Part shown: one piece after another, positions 22,228 through 34,000 of the stretch
Layout: each line of letters starts with the position of its first letter
Numbering within the stretch: position 1 is the first letter of the stretch
Source of the DNA: Paracyclopina nana
Taxonomy: Eukaryota > Arthropoda > Copepoda > Cyclopoida > Cyclopettidae
Direction: 5' to 3'
Length of the DNA stretch: 64,000 bases
NCBI GenBank assembly: GCA_019096065.1
Contig: JAGUCH010000002.1
Location: forward strand, 5,034,501-5,098,500
Translations under genes and position numbers: made by a program
The notes under the pieces: model-generated
Databases searched by the model: none
The model's input: only the letters and a program-made list of their open reading frames with translations
What the model was told of the DNA's origin: nothing

Positions 22228-25200
22228 TTACGGAGTGAGTCTCTTGGGGTCCCTTGGGAACATAGAGGTCTTCCTGATGTTGTCCAAACCCAAGTAAAGC
22301 ATACAAACACGCTCCATACCAATGCCACCTCCAGCATGGGGTGGACACCCATAACGGAACGAATCAATGTAGGCTTTGATGGTGTCCAAGGCTGAAAGAG
22401 AGGTCATTTGAGCTAAACGGAAGGATATATGAAGTGATAATTACCGATGCCGTGGTGCTTTGCTCGCTCCGTTAGGAAACTAGGGTCGTGAATACGTTGA
22501 GCTCCGGACAAAATTTCCTCGCCTCTCATAAACATATCATACGAGTTGGACCATTTGGGATTCGTTGGGTCGGGCATGGTGTAGAAGGGCCTCACGGCTA
22601 AAGGGAACTTGTCCAATATGTAGAAATCCGTGTCATACTTGGCTTTTACGAGACGCCCAAGGAATTTCTCGTTTGGCGTTGACAAGTCTTCCTCGTCATC
22701 CATTTCCACGCCAGCCTCTTTCAGCATGGCAACAGCTTCAGCATATTCTAGTCTCAAGGGAGGATCCAGAAACTTGAAAGGCTCCGCTGGAAATTGCTGA
22801 TACACGGTTTCAATTTCTTTCGAAAACTTGTCTCTCAACCCTTTGAAAATTTCAGTGAACATGTTTCCAATAGTGTCAACAACCTCGTGATAGTGGTGTT
22901 GGAAAGCCATTTCCAAATCAAGGCCCACAAATTCAGTCAAGTGCCTACACAAGAAAGTAGTTGTCTTACTTTGCTCTAGCTGAGAAGCTATCTTTTCACA
23001 TTACCTGTGGGTGTTGGAGTCCTCAGCTCTGAATACCGCTCCAACAGTGAAGACCTTTCCAAAATCACTGGCAATCGCCATTTGCTTGTACAACTGTGGG
23101 GACTGGGCTAAATATGCGGATCCTTTGAAGTAGGACACTTCGAACACATTTGCGCCGCCCTCCGAAGCTGCAGAAATGATTTTGGGCGTGTGAATCTCCA
23201 CAAAGCCTTGGTTAGTCAAGGTGTCGCGGAACAGTTGGCACACTCCAGCCTCAAGTCTAAAAATGGCCTGATTGGTTGGCGTTCTCAAATCCAGGATACG
23301 GTTGTCCAATCTCGTGTCTTGATTGACTTTGATGTTCAATCCTTCCTCATCGTCCGTGACTTTTCTTGCAGCATCTTCAATTTGTAATGGCAGCTGAGGC
23401 TCGGATTGTGACACCACCCAAATTTGCTTGACATGCAGCTCGACGTCTTTTTGAGTGCAGCCTTCAACCTTTTCAGGGGTTTTCTTCACAACTGCATTAA
23501 CATCCACAATGCTCTCTTTCGTTACACTAAAGATGGAATAATCAATACCGGCATCTGTTTTTAAGGAAGCTTCTAAGTCAGAGACTTTTATAAAAAGAGA
23601 AGTGCTTCTGGGTGAGGCTTAAGGGGGTGCGTTTGCAAATCTGCTGCACGCCCCAAAAGAGACAACAATGTAATTTTGGTCGCGGCTGCCTGAATTTGGG
23701 CTGGGGCTGACTTTTGGTTGCTAATAATTCCTAAATGAGTCAACTTAGCCAAAATAGTCGTATTTTACGAGCTGCGCAATTTTGCTAGGGCTATCTTTTG
23801 TCTTTTATAAATATTTCCCCAACTATTAGGAATTAAAAGTTGTAAAACAGAGGTGCCAGTCGGCGTTTTCCTTTCTGGATCAGTACAGCCCACTGACTAT
23901 TTTATTAGAACAGCTGACCCAAATATTTTCAAAATCACTTGTAGCACTTGGCGCGCGCTCGCGTGCAGTGAGAATGCAAGAAGTAGCACTTATATTTCTA
24001 TATAAGTCTCTGGTTATAGCATAATAGCTTCTTTATCCCAATTAATAACATAAAATCGGCCGAGATTAGTCTCGTTGATTTGACGGTTAATTGAAGGGGC
24101 CTCCAAATTAAGAAAGCGATATTCAATTGAGGTCGCAAAAATGCACGAGAATTGAATTTTAAAATCTAATTGTGCTTCTATTAAAAGCGAATTACGAAGA
24201 ATTATTTGTTAACGTATTTGAATAAGTAGCTTACTGCGATATAAACTTGATCATCTGTTTGCTCACATCCTCACATACGTATGCAATGCATTGAACGGTG
24301 AACTGCTGCTGCCTCAGCACAAAAAAGCATTGCTTTCCTGGAATAAAATCCAATTTTTAGGCACACAGAAGCAGACACCTTTCACTTGTTGTTACCTTTA
24401 GCTCTGCTAGTGTGCAACCTTGCACGAACCCAAATATTCTGGTCATCAAGCTTCTCAGTGAGAATGGCAAAGTTTTCAATGAGACGAATGTCAGGCTTGT
24501 CTTGAGATTGGTTCATCTTGGCATTTCCATACTTCCCTTGGGAAACATCTTCTCCAGAATCCTCATCGTTACTAGCCTTGGCTGGATTGCTCGATGATTC
24601 ATTGTCACCCTTGTGCTGAGCCTTTTTGGCCTGTTTCTCGGCCTTTTTGGCTTCTCTCTTCTGCTGCTTCTCCGACTTTTCGCCGTTGCTACTTTCAACA
24701 TTGGCCTCTTTCTTTACTTCCTTAGCTTTCACCGGAGCAGGTGCAGCATCAGCAGGCTTCCAATCCTGACCAGTCTTCTTTTTGTACAAATCCTTGAGCA
24801 GAAGGAGGGTTTTCACTTCCACCTGAATAGCATCCTTGGAAGCTTTCTCGGCTTTCAGCTTGCGAATTAGGTCACCGCAACTTTTGATCTTGGCATCAAG
24901 CGCCTCAGCAGCAGCATTTTGCAAGCTCTTTTCCTCTTCAGGGCTAAGGCCACCGCCCGAGTAAGATTCAACTTTGGCCTCAACCTTAGGGGATGGAGAC
25001 TTTGCCTTGGGAGCTCCAGTTGATCCGGGCTTCCAGTCTTGACCAGTTTTCGATTTGTAAAAGCCCTTGAGAGTCAGCAAGACTTTTACTTCAGCTTGAA
25101 CCTTGTCCTTGGCAGCCTTGTCCGCTTTCAATTGCCGCACTAAGTCACCGCAAGCTACAATAGCTTCGTTAATGACATCAGCAGATGCACTTGAAAACGA

Positions 25201-25242
25201 TTGCTCCTGCTCAGGAGTGAGCCCACCTCCAGAATAAGCCAT
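22228..25242 (-). CDS. DARS1: Cytosolic aspartyl-tRNA synthetase with two N-terminal WHEP domains
   Basis: Exons: 25242-24396 (N-terminus), 23526 or 23584 to 23005, 22944-22445 and 22391-22228. The catalytic part is class II Asp[78 protein letters not shown], and motif 3 GGGIGMERV ending [10 protein letters not shown]. The first exon codes for two WHEP domains (YSGGGL...[16 protein letters not shown] and a second ending [13 protein letters not shown]), a lysine-rich linker, then the AspRS signature [18 protein letters not shown] repeats are known from Glu-Pro-, Met-, Gly-, His- and Trp-RS; I do not know them from AspRS. The exon that should hold the middle of the OB fold was not found. An in-frame acceptor at 23584 would bridge the gap but replaces conserved residues. 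The ATG is preceded by an acceptor (tctgtttcag) and lies 105 nt after the TANGO2 stop. Confidence 0.85.
23585..24395 (-). other. Intron (or missing-exon interval) inside the AspRS gene
   Basis: About 810 bp between the WHEP/N-terminal exon and the catalytic exons. The expected OB-fold residues (family pattern ..FLxLRQ.. and MVKFA..) were searched for by eye on the minus strand and not found. The donor at 24396 is in phase 1; the acceptor at 23526 would need a phase-2 partner, so simple joining of those two is out of frame. Confidence 0.5.
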
Positions 25243-25347
25243 TCTAGCGAGTCTGAAACAGAATATGCAGCTTATGCACTCGCTTTGTTTAATTGCAAAG
25301 AAAGAAAAAATTTCATCATGAGCCATCTTTATTGGTAAATAATTGTT

Positions 25348-26172
25348 TCAAAATTTGAACTCGTGCACACTAGCTTCCCCAGTTAATCGTTGCCGTTCAA
25401 TGTACGTAACATTGTTGTCATGGTCAACGAGGATCAAAGTGGTGACTCTTGTGCCGTAGCCTCTCTCACTGATATCGACATCAATGCAAGCCAGCTTAGC
25501 GTGATATGGAATCATAGGACTATTTTCTCCTCCTTGCTTGATCATTTGTTCATCTGGATGGTGACAGGTGCGGTCTGCCATCATGCTGAAGACCTCTTCA
25601 ATCAATCCCTCTTTGTTGTCCTTGCTTTTTTCGATAATACGATGAAACGCGTCCTTTCCAGCCTTTGTTTTGCGGTATGGCTCACCAATAGGATGGTTGC
25701 TCACGCCATGACAGCCCGGTTCAAGCTTGGTGGGACCAATAGGGGAACTAATAAAGCAACCAGGATGTCCTCTGCAGTAATAGCTACTTTCATAGCTACC
25801 GTCGAGGCCAGGCTCAAACAGGACCAAATTGAAGGGACTATAAAGTGCTTTGTTCATTGAAAGTCCCAACAAGTAGTCATTAGCAGGTTGTGCACCCTCC
25901 AAAAAGTCAACAATTAAGAAACCTCTTCCCTTTCCAGGTGATTGCCGTCCTGTATAAATGTTGGTCAGGAATCCGATGCGCCCTTTTTTATCCATGCCAA
26001 GCCAAGTTCCACCTTCTTTACCGGGCTCTTGATCTCTTCCGGCCAAAATGTCATTTTGCCAGCAGCTCGAGGAAGTCGGTCTCTGATGAAACTCATCCCG
26101 ATTCATCACAAGGATAAGCTTGAATTTCCCATTGTTCTTGTCCGGGTTGATGTAGAAGAACGTGATGCACAT
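25348..26172 (-). CDS. TANGO2: TANGO2 homologue (NRDE family)
   Basis: Single exon, 274 residues from MCITFF at 26172. The N-terminal Cys-2 and NRDE motif (LILVMNRDEFHQRP), the ...EGGTWLGMDKKGRIGFLTN block and SNHPIGEPYRKTKAGKD are diagnostic. Family members act at the ER-Golgi/mitochondria interface, with reported links to lipid and haem handling. The open frame extends upstream of this ATG, but MCITFF is the conserved start. Its stop is followed within ~15 nt by AATAAA and within 105 nt by the ATG of the AspRS gene. Confidence 0.93.
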   Translation of the reverse strand: MCITFFYINPDKNNGKFKLILVMNRDEFHQRPTSSSCWQNDILAGRDQEPGKEGGTWLGMDKKGRIGFLTNIYTGRQSPGKGRGFLIVDFLEGAQPANDYLLGLSMNKALYSPFNLVLFEPGLDGSYESSYYCRGHPGCFISSPIGPTKLEPGCHGVSNHPIGEPYRKTKAGKDAFHRIIEKSKDNKEGLIEEVFSMMADRTCHHPDEQMIKQGGENSPMIPYHAKLACIDVDISERGYGTRVTTLILVDHDNNVTYIERQRLTGEASVHEFKF

Positions 26173-26903
26173 TTTCGACAACAGTGATTGAAAGCGAACA
26201 TGCGTCACTCACGATAATGATTTGTTTGCGGTCGTGAAATTCCGCCAAATTTGCGGATAAAACATTGCTTACCAGATATGAAGTTGCAGTATAATTACAA
26301 AACTGTCAGTCCAATCCGGTTTTTGTCGGGTTTGACCAAGATCGCCCAAATTACAATGGGAGGAAAGAGCAGCAGTTTTCCTAAAAAATGACGAAACTTG
26401 CACGTTGCATTTGCCGTCTGCAATGCGAAAGGTGATCGAAAAATTCGAGCCTACTTTAATTATTTTTAAAAAGAGGCTTTTATGTTGTTTATTCCCCGTG
26501 TAAATAACATATTATTTTCATAAGGTTCATACGTCGATGTTGAAAAGAAATCCTTCTCTTGGAAACACAATTCACACAATTCTATAGAATCTTTTAGGCC
26601 TTAAAAAGCTGCAATGCTTCCATAGCTTGTTTACATTCATCAGTAGGGGAAAGGCAATACTATTTAGGGCAACTTCATTTGGCAAAATCACTATTTTATC
26701 CGTGTAAAAAATGCGGACGGTACTAATTGGGCTCTTTGGTAAATATTACTTATTTTTTATTTAAAATTCAAGTTTTTCTTGAAGTTTACTAACAAAAATG
26801 ATAATGGTTTTTGAAAGTAGAAAATGTGCCTTGTTCTGAAAATTCAACCTCTCAGCTCGTCGAGCAAAAATAGCAAAATAAGAAGAATCTGAGAGGAGAA
26901 AAG
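26173..26903. promoter_or_regulatory. Divergent intergenic region between TANGO2 and DBT
   Basis: About 730 bp between two head-to-head genes. It presumably holds both promoters. No TATA box or other element is distinctive enough to call. Confidence 0.5.
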
Positions 26904-28319
26904 ATGGCTTCGCGGTTGTCACTCCTAAGGCTTGTTGGTTCTCGTCTGTATTACCCCAGGCAAGTGCGATCGGCTCGGCACTTGAGTTTGACTAGCTGTC
27001 ATTGGGGATCTGTCGTTCCTTTCCACTTGTCAGACATCGGAGAGGGCATAAAAGAAGTCACTGTTAAAGAATGGTTTGTCAAGCCTGGTGACAAAGTTGC
27101 TCAGTTTGATCAGATCTGCGAGGTTCAGTCAGACAAAGCCTCGGTCACAATCACTTCCAGATTTGACGGAATCGTCAAGAAACTCCATTATGAAATAGAT
27201 GAAATAGCCCAGACGGGAGATGCCCTGGTAGACATCGAGGTTGAAGATGGCGACACTTCAGGAGACAGCTCCAGCAGCTCTTCTGACGCTGATGAAGTGC
27301 AAGAAAAAGATGCAGTGGATGTGCAAGAGCGATCAGATCCGTCTAAGAGCAAGAAAGCGCTTGCTACTCCAGCCGTGAGAAGGCTTGCTTCCGAATATGG
27401 CCTGAATGTGACTGAAATTCAAGGCACCGGCAAAGACGGAAGAGTCCTCAAGGAGGACATACTTGCCTTCTTGAACAATAAGGCGACCGAGGAAAAACTA
27501 TTGTCAAGTAAGCAAACAGCTGCAACCAGTCATGCCGCAGTTGACAAGCGTAAACAAGCAGCTGACCTTCCACCAGCTGTAGCAGCCCGCAAACCAGTTG
27601 TCATTATGTCAACAGGTCAAGACAGGACCGAGCCGGTCAAGGGAATCACCAAAGCCATGGTCAAGTCAATGTCAGAGGCATTGAAAATCCCACACTTTGG
27701 CTATAAAGACGAGATTGACATGACCAGACTGGTTACCCTGAGACCTGAGCTGAAACATATTGCTGAATCAAGGGGTATCAAGCTCTCATACATGCCAATC
27801 ATTTTGAAGGCTTGCTCTTTGGCACTGTCGCAATACCCGGTGCTTAATGCTTATTTTGATGCCAGCAAAGAAACCATTACATACAAGGCTGACCATAACA
27901 TAGGCGTGGCCATGGACACTCCTCAAGGACTGTTGGTTCCCAACATTAAAAAAGTTCAAGCTATGAGTGTCTTTGAAATCGCTCTTGAGCTGAATAGGTT
28001 GCAGGAAGTGGGACTCAAAGGCAAGCTTGGCGAGGCAGACCTCAAAATGGGTACATTCAGTTTGTCTAACATAGGAAGCATCGGAGGTACTTATGCTAAG
28101 CCGGTGATCATGCCTCCTCAAGTTGCGATTGGAGCAATCGGTAAAATTCAAAAGCTGCCCAGATTCGACGCCAACGACAACGTAATCAAAGCCCATATAA
28201 TGAATGTGAGTTGGTCTGCCGACCATAGAATCATAGATGGAGCAACAATGGCAAGATTCTCCAACCTAATGAAAAGCTACATAGAAAATCCAGCCAGCAT
28301 GATCCTAGACTTGCGTTGA
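26904..28319 (+). CDS. DBT: Branched-chain alpha-keto acid dehydrogenase E2 (dihydrolipoyl transacylase)
   Basis: Intronless, 471 residues. A basic mitochondrial presequence ([20 protein letters not shown]) is followed by a lipoyl domain with the lipoylated lysine in [10 protein letters not shown] peripheral-subunit-binding domain follows ([17 protein letters not shown]...GRVLKEDIL). The catalytic acyltransferase core has [26 protein letters not shown] and the active-site [10 protein letters not shown]. It forms the core of the mitochondrial complex that degrades Leu, Ile and Val. Lack of introns is unusual beside its neighbours. It ends 90 bp from the convergent MSTO1 stop. Confidence 0.97.
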   Translation: MASRLSLLRLVGSRLYYPRQVRSARHLSLTSCHWGSVVPFHLSDIGEGIKEVTVKEWFVKPGDKVAQFDQICEVQSDKASVTITSRFDGIVKKLHYEIDEIAQTGDALVDIEVEDGDTSGDSSSSSSDADEVQEKDAVDVQERSDPSKSKKALATPAVRRLASEYGLNVTEIQGTGKDGRVLKEDILAFLNNKATEEKLLSSKQTAATSHAAVDKRKQAADLPPAVAARKPVVIMSTGQDRTEPVKGITKAMVKSMSEALKIPHFGYKDEIDMTRLVTLRPELKHIAESRGIKLSYMPIILKACSLALSQYPVLNAYFDASKETITYKADHNIGVAMDTPQGLLVPNIKKVQAMSVFEIALELNRLQEVGLKGKLGEADLKMGTFSLSNIGSIGGTYAKPVIMPPQVAIGAIGKIQKLPRFDANDNVIKAHIMNVSWSADHRIIDGATMARFSNLMKSYIENPASMILDLR

Positions 28320-28409
28320 CCCCCAAGAAATCCTATTTTGCCACATTACTGTTATTGATAATGAGCTATAAAAAGATGAGCTTGAAAGGCAGGTATTTTT
28401 TATTAAGAT

Positions 28410-30015
28410 CTACATGGCGTCTGACGACGGTTTGTAAACCTCAGAAAGTTGCTGAAGATCTTCGACAAACGACTCGAACTCATCTTCCTCTAGACCGGCT
28501 TCCGTGAATCGGTGAAGCTTAGCTAGCTTGATCTTCTGGCAACGTTCAGCCAAGTTCTGAACAATGCTTCCTGAGCTTCGGGAGGACTGCCATAGGGTCA
28601 TAGCTGGTAAGGATTTTTCGTTCGGTAACCTTTTTAATATACGTTCGGGAAAAGGCGGTCCGGTCGCAATTGGAGCAAATGAAGAAGTCACTGCAGTAGC
28701 CGTCACTGGCATGGCCCTATTGAAGTATCCAAGCAACTCAAACTGGGGATTTTTAGAGCCTAATATTCCCCTGCTAGACACGGACTGACACCACACAGAG
28801 TCCACATCGATGCCACAGTGAGGTGACAAGGATACGGCCTCATCTGAGAGCTTGAAATGCTTCAATCTCTGCTCCAGATGCTCTCCAGGAGTCAAATTAA
28901 AAGGAGCAATTAAATCCACGTTTGCTACTCTTCTGCCATAAGCATTAAGGCCACCTGAAACCTGAAGAATACATAATTTAATAACTCTAACAACAGGTAT
29001 TTTACTGATAGCTCACTTCACTTGGTGAAACGTATGGTCGATTAAGCTGACGCCACGGCAAAGTCATTGCATCAAATCCACAGCTTAAAATGGCTGAACT
29101 GTGATAGGCAACACAGGGATCGTAGTCAAAGTGCTTGAATCGTCTGGTCTCAAATGATCTCAAAGGGAAAGTGTCCAAAGCAAGTGACATAGGAGTCACT
29201 AAGCTACAATTCTCGGCCATCGCGTGAATGGTCATTGCAGTGTTCAACATTTTCCCAATCGCATTCAGGCTGTCGGGGTTACTTTCGATAGGCAGCGTTG
29301 GAAAAGACAATACACACTGCCCGCTAAATTCGTCCTTGAGATAATTGATTATTTTGCCAGAAATGCCTCCAAAGGCATTGGAGCAATCGGACAGTAGCTG
29401 GAACCCTTTAAGGGAATCCGCTTCTTCGGCGAAAAACCGCACTCTGTCCTCAATGCATTCAGCTAGCCCATAGATACTGTCATTCCATGCATTTTCACCA
29501 AATCCAAATACATCAAAAGGCTCCAAGTCATTAGCATGCTTGTAGCTTTCAACAACAACGTTGGTCTTGGGGTGGAAGCGTGTTCTGAGGAAGTCCGACC
29601 AAACTTTGGCTTCATGCTCTAGATCTTTCTCGCTTGGTTTGACGACATTTTCTTGACCGGCTGCATCCAGGTTTTGCAAAAATGATGTTTTCTGATGAGC
29701 TTTTGCCTTTTTCACCTCCACAGAATGCTGCCACACCTGCTGCACTGGCAGCGAGGCTGCAGCTTCGTCATGGTACAGATCACCGAATTCGGGCAACGAC
29801 CCGAGGGCACCTTTTAAATCGATGGACACCAGGCGAGGCGTGTAAGTCACTTGATTGCCCAATGGCGTCAAGCCTTCACGAAAAATCACATCATGATCAA
29901 TGTCATTCTTTTCAGTGGAAAATGCCAAATCTTGAAAGTTCCAAAAGTGGGTGCCAATGAAGTTGGCATAGTGTCCAACTTGTAGAGTTATGACAGCTCT
30001 GTCATTCCCACTCAT
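28410..30015 (-). CDS. MSTO1: Misato homologue (MSTO1), tubulin-like mitochondrial protein
   Basis: Two exons, 30015-29017 and 28961-28410, 516 residues. The start ITLQVGHYANFIGTHFWNFQD is typical of Misato, followed by the tubulin-like region with LSDCSNAFGGISGKIINYLKDEF (the degenerate tubulin T4-like loop). It then ends in an acidic tail (EEDEFESFVEDLQQLSEVY). Family members affect mitochondrial fusion and spindle organisation. At the intron, the first of two nearby acceptors (cttcag) is the one that keeps frame. Its ATG lies 2 nt after the stop of BLOC1S2 on the same strand, so it can hardly have its own promoter. Confidence 0.93.
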
Positions 30016-30017
30016 GA

Positions 30018-30624
30018 TTACTTCTGCCTCTTTTCCAGTTCTCGATATTTGGCTTCTAGCCTCTTCGAATAGGACTCGAGTTTCACAGCAGCTTGAAATA
30101 GGCGCTCAACACTCTCGTCGATTTGGTCAATTTGATCCAAGTAAGGCTCAAGGTCTTTGTATTTAGAATTTAAAAGGTTCACTCCCTTGGCAATGTTGCC
30201 GGTAATCTGTTGCATATCAGAGTACTTGCTGGCAGTCGCACTGAAAGATGCAGAAAAAAATTGCTGTCTGTAACCACTCACAATCACGTCAAGTACGTAA
30301 CGCATTTCAGCAATGAACTAAAGTGCGAGGCAAAACTGGTAAAAAGAATTAAGCAAATAATAGCTCTTCTCAAAGCGCTGCTAAGAACGGGCGGTTTAAA
30401 ATTAGTTACATGTTCATCTCCTGGACAAGCTTGTAATCTTCTGAAGTGGCCTCTAGCTCGCTGCTGATCCATTCGGCTGATTTGCTGAACATCAACGAAG
30501 CTAGGTGGTTCAGCTGTGGATCATGTGGATCCAAAGCCTCAAAACTTGAGGTTGAGGTAGACAATGTAGGACCTGTTTTACTGGCATCACCCTTCCTTCT
30601 CGGAGAATTGGATGCTGAGGCCAT
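30018..30624 (-). CDS. BLOC1S2: BLOC-1 subunit 2
   Basis: Two exons, 30624-30410 and 30240-30018, 145 residues. The signature ELEATSEDYKLVQEMN continues across the intron into a coiled coil with YKDLEPYLDQIDQID and YSKRLEAKYRELEKRQ, which is diagnostic for BLOS2, a shared subunit of BLOC-1 and BORC that controls lysosome-related organelle biogenesis and lysosome positioning. The stop codon TAA is separated by two bases (TC) from the ATG of MSTO1. Confidence 0.93.
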
Positions 30625-31024
30625 GGCCTTTTATGATATGCTCCATGAGCTGAGAGAGCACCAGCGGGCATGCGATCAATCCTAAAACAAAATCCAGATT
30701 GAGCTGATCAACCAGCAGAACGGTTCACTAAATTTGGCCATTGAATGCTAGCTATTATTATTTTGTACAAATAACTTTACATTTACGGCAAATAATACGA
30801 TTTTTGGCGACAAGTAATCAGGAATTATAATAGCTTTTCACTATAAACATTTCACGTATCTGCGTAATTGTTTGTAGTTTTATGCCTTTGAAAACGTCGC
30901 ACGCTGTCTCTGTTTATTTATGACGTCATTCTCTTTTTTTGTGAAATGACGGAAGGTAGCAGAGCTAAATTATTCGAGAAACCTACGAATTTATTTTTAG
31001 ACCATGACCAACCTGTAGCCTAAC
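30625..31024. promoter_or_regulatory. Divergent intergenic region between BLOC1S2 and ALS2
   Basis: 400 bp head-to-head spacer that probably holds a bidirectional promoter. It contains a TGACGTCA cyclic-AMP-response-type octamer at about 30919-30926. No other element stands out. Confidence 0.5.
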
Positions 31025-34000
31025 ATGGAAGCTCATCGCTGGCGATCTTGGCCTAATATATACGACTCTGGCCTCAAGGCTCAGTGGGTGCTGGAAAAAG
31101 GCCAGGACATAGTGAAAGTGGTGGATATTGTCAACCATATGTATGCTGCTTAATTCTAAGACGTAATTCGAGCTAACGTGCTTTTTTCGTAGATTGGTGC
31201 TTACCAAAGATGGCCATGTCTTTCTTTACAAATTGTCAGAGCCTGCTAACGAGTTGCCACTTATCTTTAACAGTGTCACCGACGTTACTGCAATTTCTAG
31301 ACATGGACTCTCAGGAAACGGCTCTGAGGAGAGAGAAATTTTGTTGCTCATGGACGACGGATCGGCTCAAGTTTTGGGTGAAGATGGCAACGAATTCACC
31401 CAAATTTGTAGAGTGAAAGCGCAAGAATTGTCTGCTTGTCTATTACCCATGTTCAAGAAAGCCGTAGCTGGAGACTCTCACTTGGTTCTACTTGACCACA
31501 AAGGCAATTTGTGGTCTACAGGTGCACGTGTCCAATCAGGACATTTTCAACACATTACTGACGCAGATTTTGGAATTGACAGCCAAAGTGACTTACTGGT
31601 GACCAAAATTGAGTTTTTCCAAGGACATTTAGTGAAGGATATAAGTGCCGGAATTGATTTTACTGTGGCTATTGTTCGCAGGTGGGTGGGTGGAGATCCC
31701 GAAAAACTAATGACCAACTCATCAATGGCTTCTTGTCCTCTTGGGCTTCCCATCAACGACGAAAATGACGAATTAGCTAGTATCGAGCTTAGAAAGCCCA
31801 AGAAAAGAAGAAGACCGATTGTGCCACCTGTTCCAATCGAGTCGCTCGAAGACGAAGAAATCAACATGGAAAAAACAGAAGCTGAAGCAGCAGATCCAGG
31901 TCAGGTGGAACGTTTGGCAAAAAGTGGCCTCTACATAAACCCTTCAGATGCCATACAGTTTCTCTCCAATCAATTATCGTGGATTGGTATTGGTGTGAAC
32001 ACTGTAAATGGGGTCGAAGAACGTAAAACTTCAGCTGCTCCAGCTTTGGAGGCAAAAGAAGACTTGATGATAGATAGCCAATCGCAGTGCACAGAAACTG
32101 CTGACAATAGTGGATTGACACGATCAGCAACAAGTTTCGTGAGTGACAGTATGAGAGCTGTCGGTCAAACAGTTTCGCGCTTATCAAAGTCCTTTTCCTC
32201 TGAGAAGCAACCAGAAGACTTGTTTGATGATATTGCAACTATGCATCCAGATGGGTCCTCCATAATACCTTTGTGTTCAATGGAAAATAGGCCTCCTTCC
32301 CCACTTCCTATCGTGAGGAGACCCTCTCAAAGCAAAGAGCGAAAGCCGGTCAGCAGGTCTGCAACTCTCAAGCATGGCAAATTTGAGACGCTAGAGCCTC
32401 GCTCTTCAATGCCTAATAATTCCAAGATAGCTTTTGCTCACAGGCGTTCTCAGTCAGCCTCCTTTGGCCTTTCATCGTTGGAGGAATTGGCTTCATGCTC
32501 TAAGAACTTGGGGCTAGACATTGACGATGTGTTTGCCAACGAGGTATGGTCTTGGGGCAAAGGCCGGAGAGGACAGCAAGGCTTGGGTGATATGCTTGAC
32601 CGATTGCAACCAGCCCCAATTCCTGCCCTGAGCGGACAGGGAGTGACAAAAATTGTCTCGGGATCAAGGCACACTTTGGCGCTTACGATAACCGGGCTCG
32701 TGTACGGGTGGGGAGAGAACACTAGAGGTCAAGCATGCCCTGCATTTAACCTCGGAGTTTGCTCTATGCCTCAACTCATTAGCTTGCCCGTTGGCGAGAC
32801 CGCCACTGATGTGGCGGCTGTTGGAAATCAAAGCTACATTCTCACCGATGTGGGCAACATCTACTTCTGCGGCTCAAGTGATGAGCAAAGGTCGTCCAAA
32901 ATGACAAAATTGGATTTGCATGATGCTTCCGAGTTGACTGAAGAGAGAGGGCTTACGAGAATTTTTGCATCGAAAAAGGCTCTTTTTGGATCTGTAGAAG
33001 AAGAACTATTCTTGCCTTTGTGCAACCTGAAAGCTCTTGAGAAGCTGTTCTTGCACAAAATCAGGCAAATCTTATTTAAGGTGATTGAGCCTTTGTGCGA
33101 AGAAGCGCACGAATCTTGTCAGTTTGGTGCAGAAGCAAGGCAGCGATTGATGGAGCACTGCAATAAGCTTATAGCTTTGTTGTGCCAAAGTATTTTGGCT
33201 TCATGGGATGGCACTTCGTTGGAAAACTGCTATTCTATGCCTCTGTTTAAAACTCCTGACTCATTCTCCAAGGCCATTGAAGATTACACTCGTGCTGTGT
33301 GCGACTGCCTTGTCGTAGACACCATTAAGCTTGAGCATGGTTCCAAGGCATCGCATAATGTGATGGAATTGCTACAAAAACTTTGCCATATACATCAAAC
33401 TGAAGACTCAGAGGACATGTTGCAATTTCTTCTGCTAGACCCTACCAATCAGCTGGAGCACTATATTTCGTGCCTGAAAGCAATGCTCATGGCTGGCCAA
33501 AAGAACGCCGACTTATCACAGGTCAGTCTTTCGATTTTACGGGGAAACATTTTTTGTTCGAAAATCTAGCTGTAAAATCGGGCTCCATCATTTTGTCCGA
33601 CACATTTTGTCATGTTGTGAAATGACCGACACAATTTTAGCGACTCATGCATTTTTGTCAGCTTGGCGGTGGGTTCACTACATACGGCAGTGAAGCGGTA
33701 TATTGCTGAGATTTGGCGTGCGCTCGCTTCCACCGTACAATAATGGATTTTTTCGTCACATGTGAAGAAATAATGCTCATTATTGTACAGTTGGCAGCTT
33801 GAAGGTTCTTCAATAAAAAAAGACTTGACCAGGATTCGAACCAGAGTCTGCTGAGTGAAAGGTCTGAACCATACCACTGTACTATTAGAACACACACTCA
33901 TACATTTACATTCTGGCTTTCTAAAAATATTGCATTACGTTTTATTAAAGTCTTCCAAATCAATCCTATAAGCCAAAGGCGTAAAGTCACTAGTTTCCAT

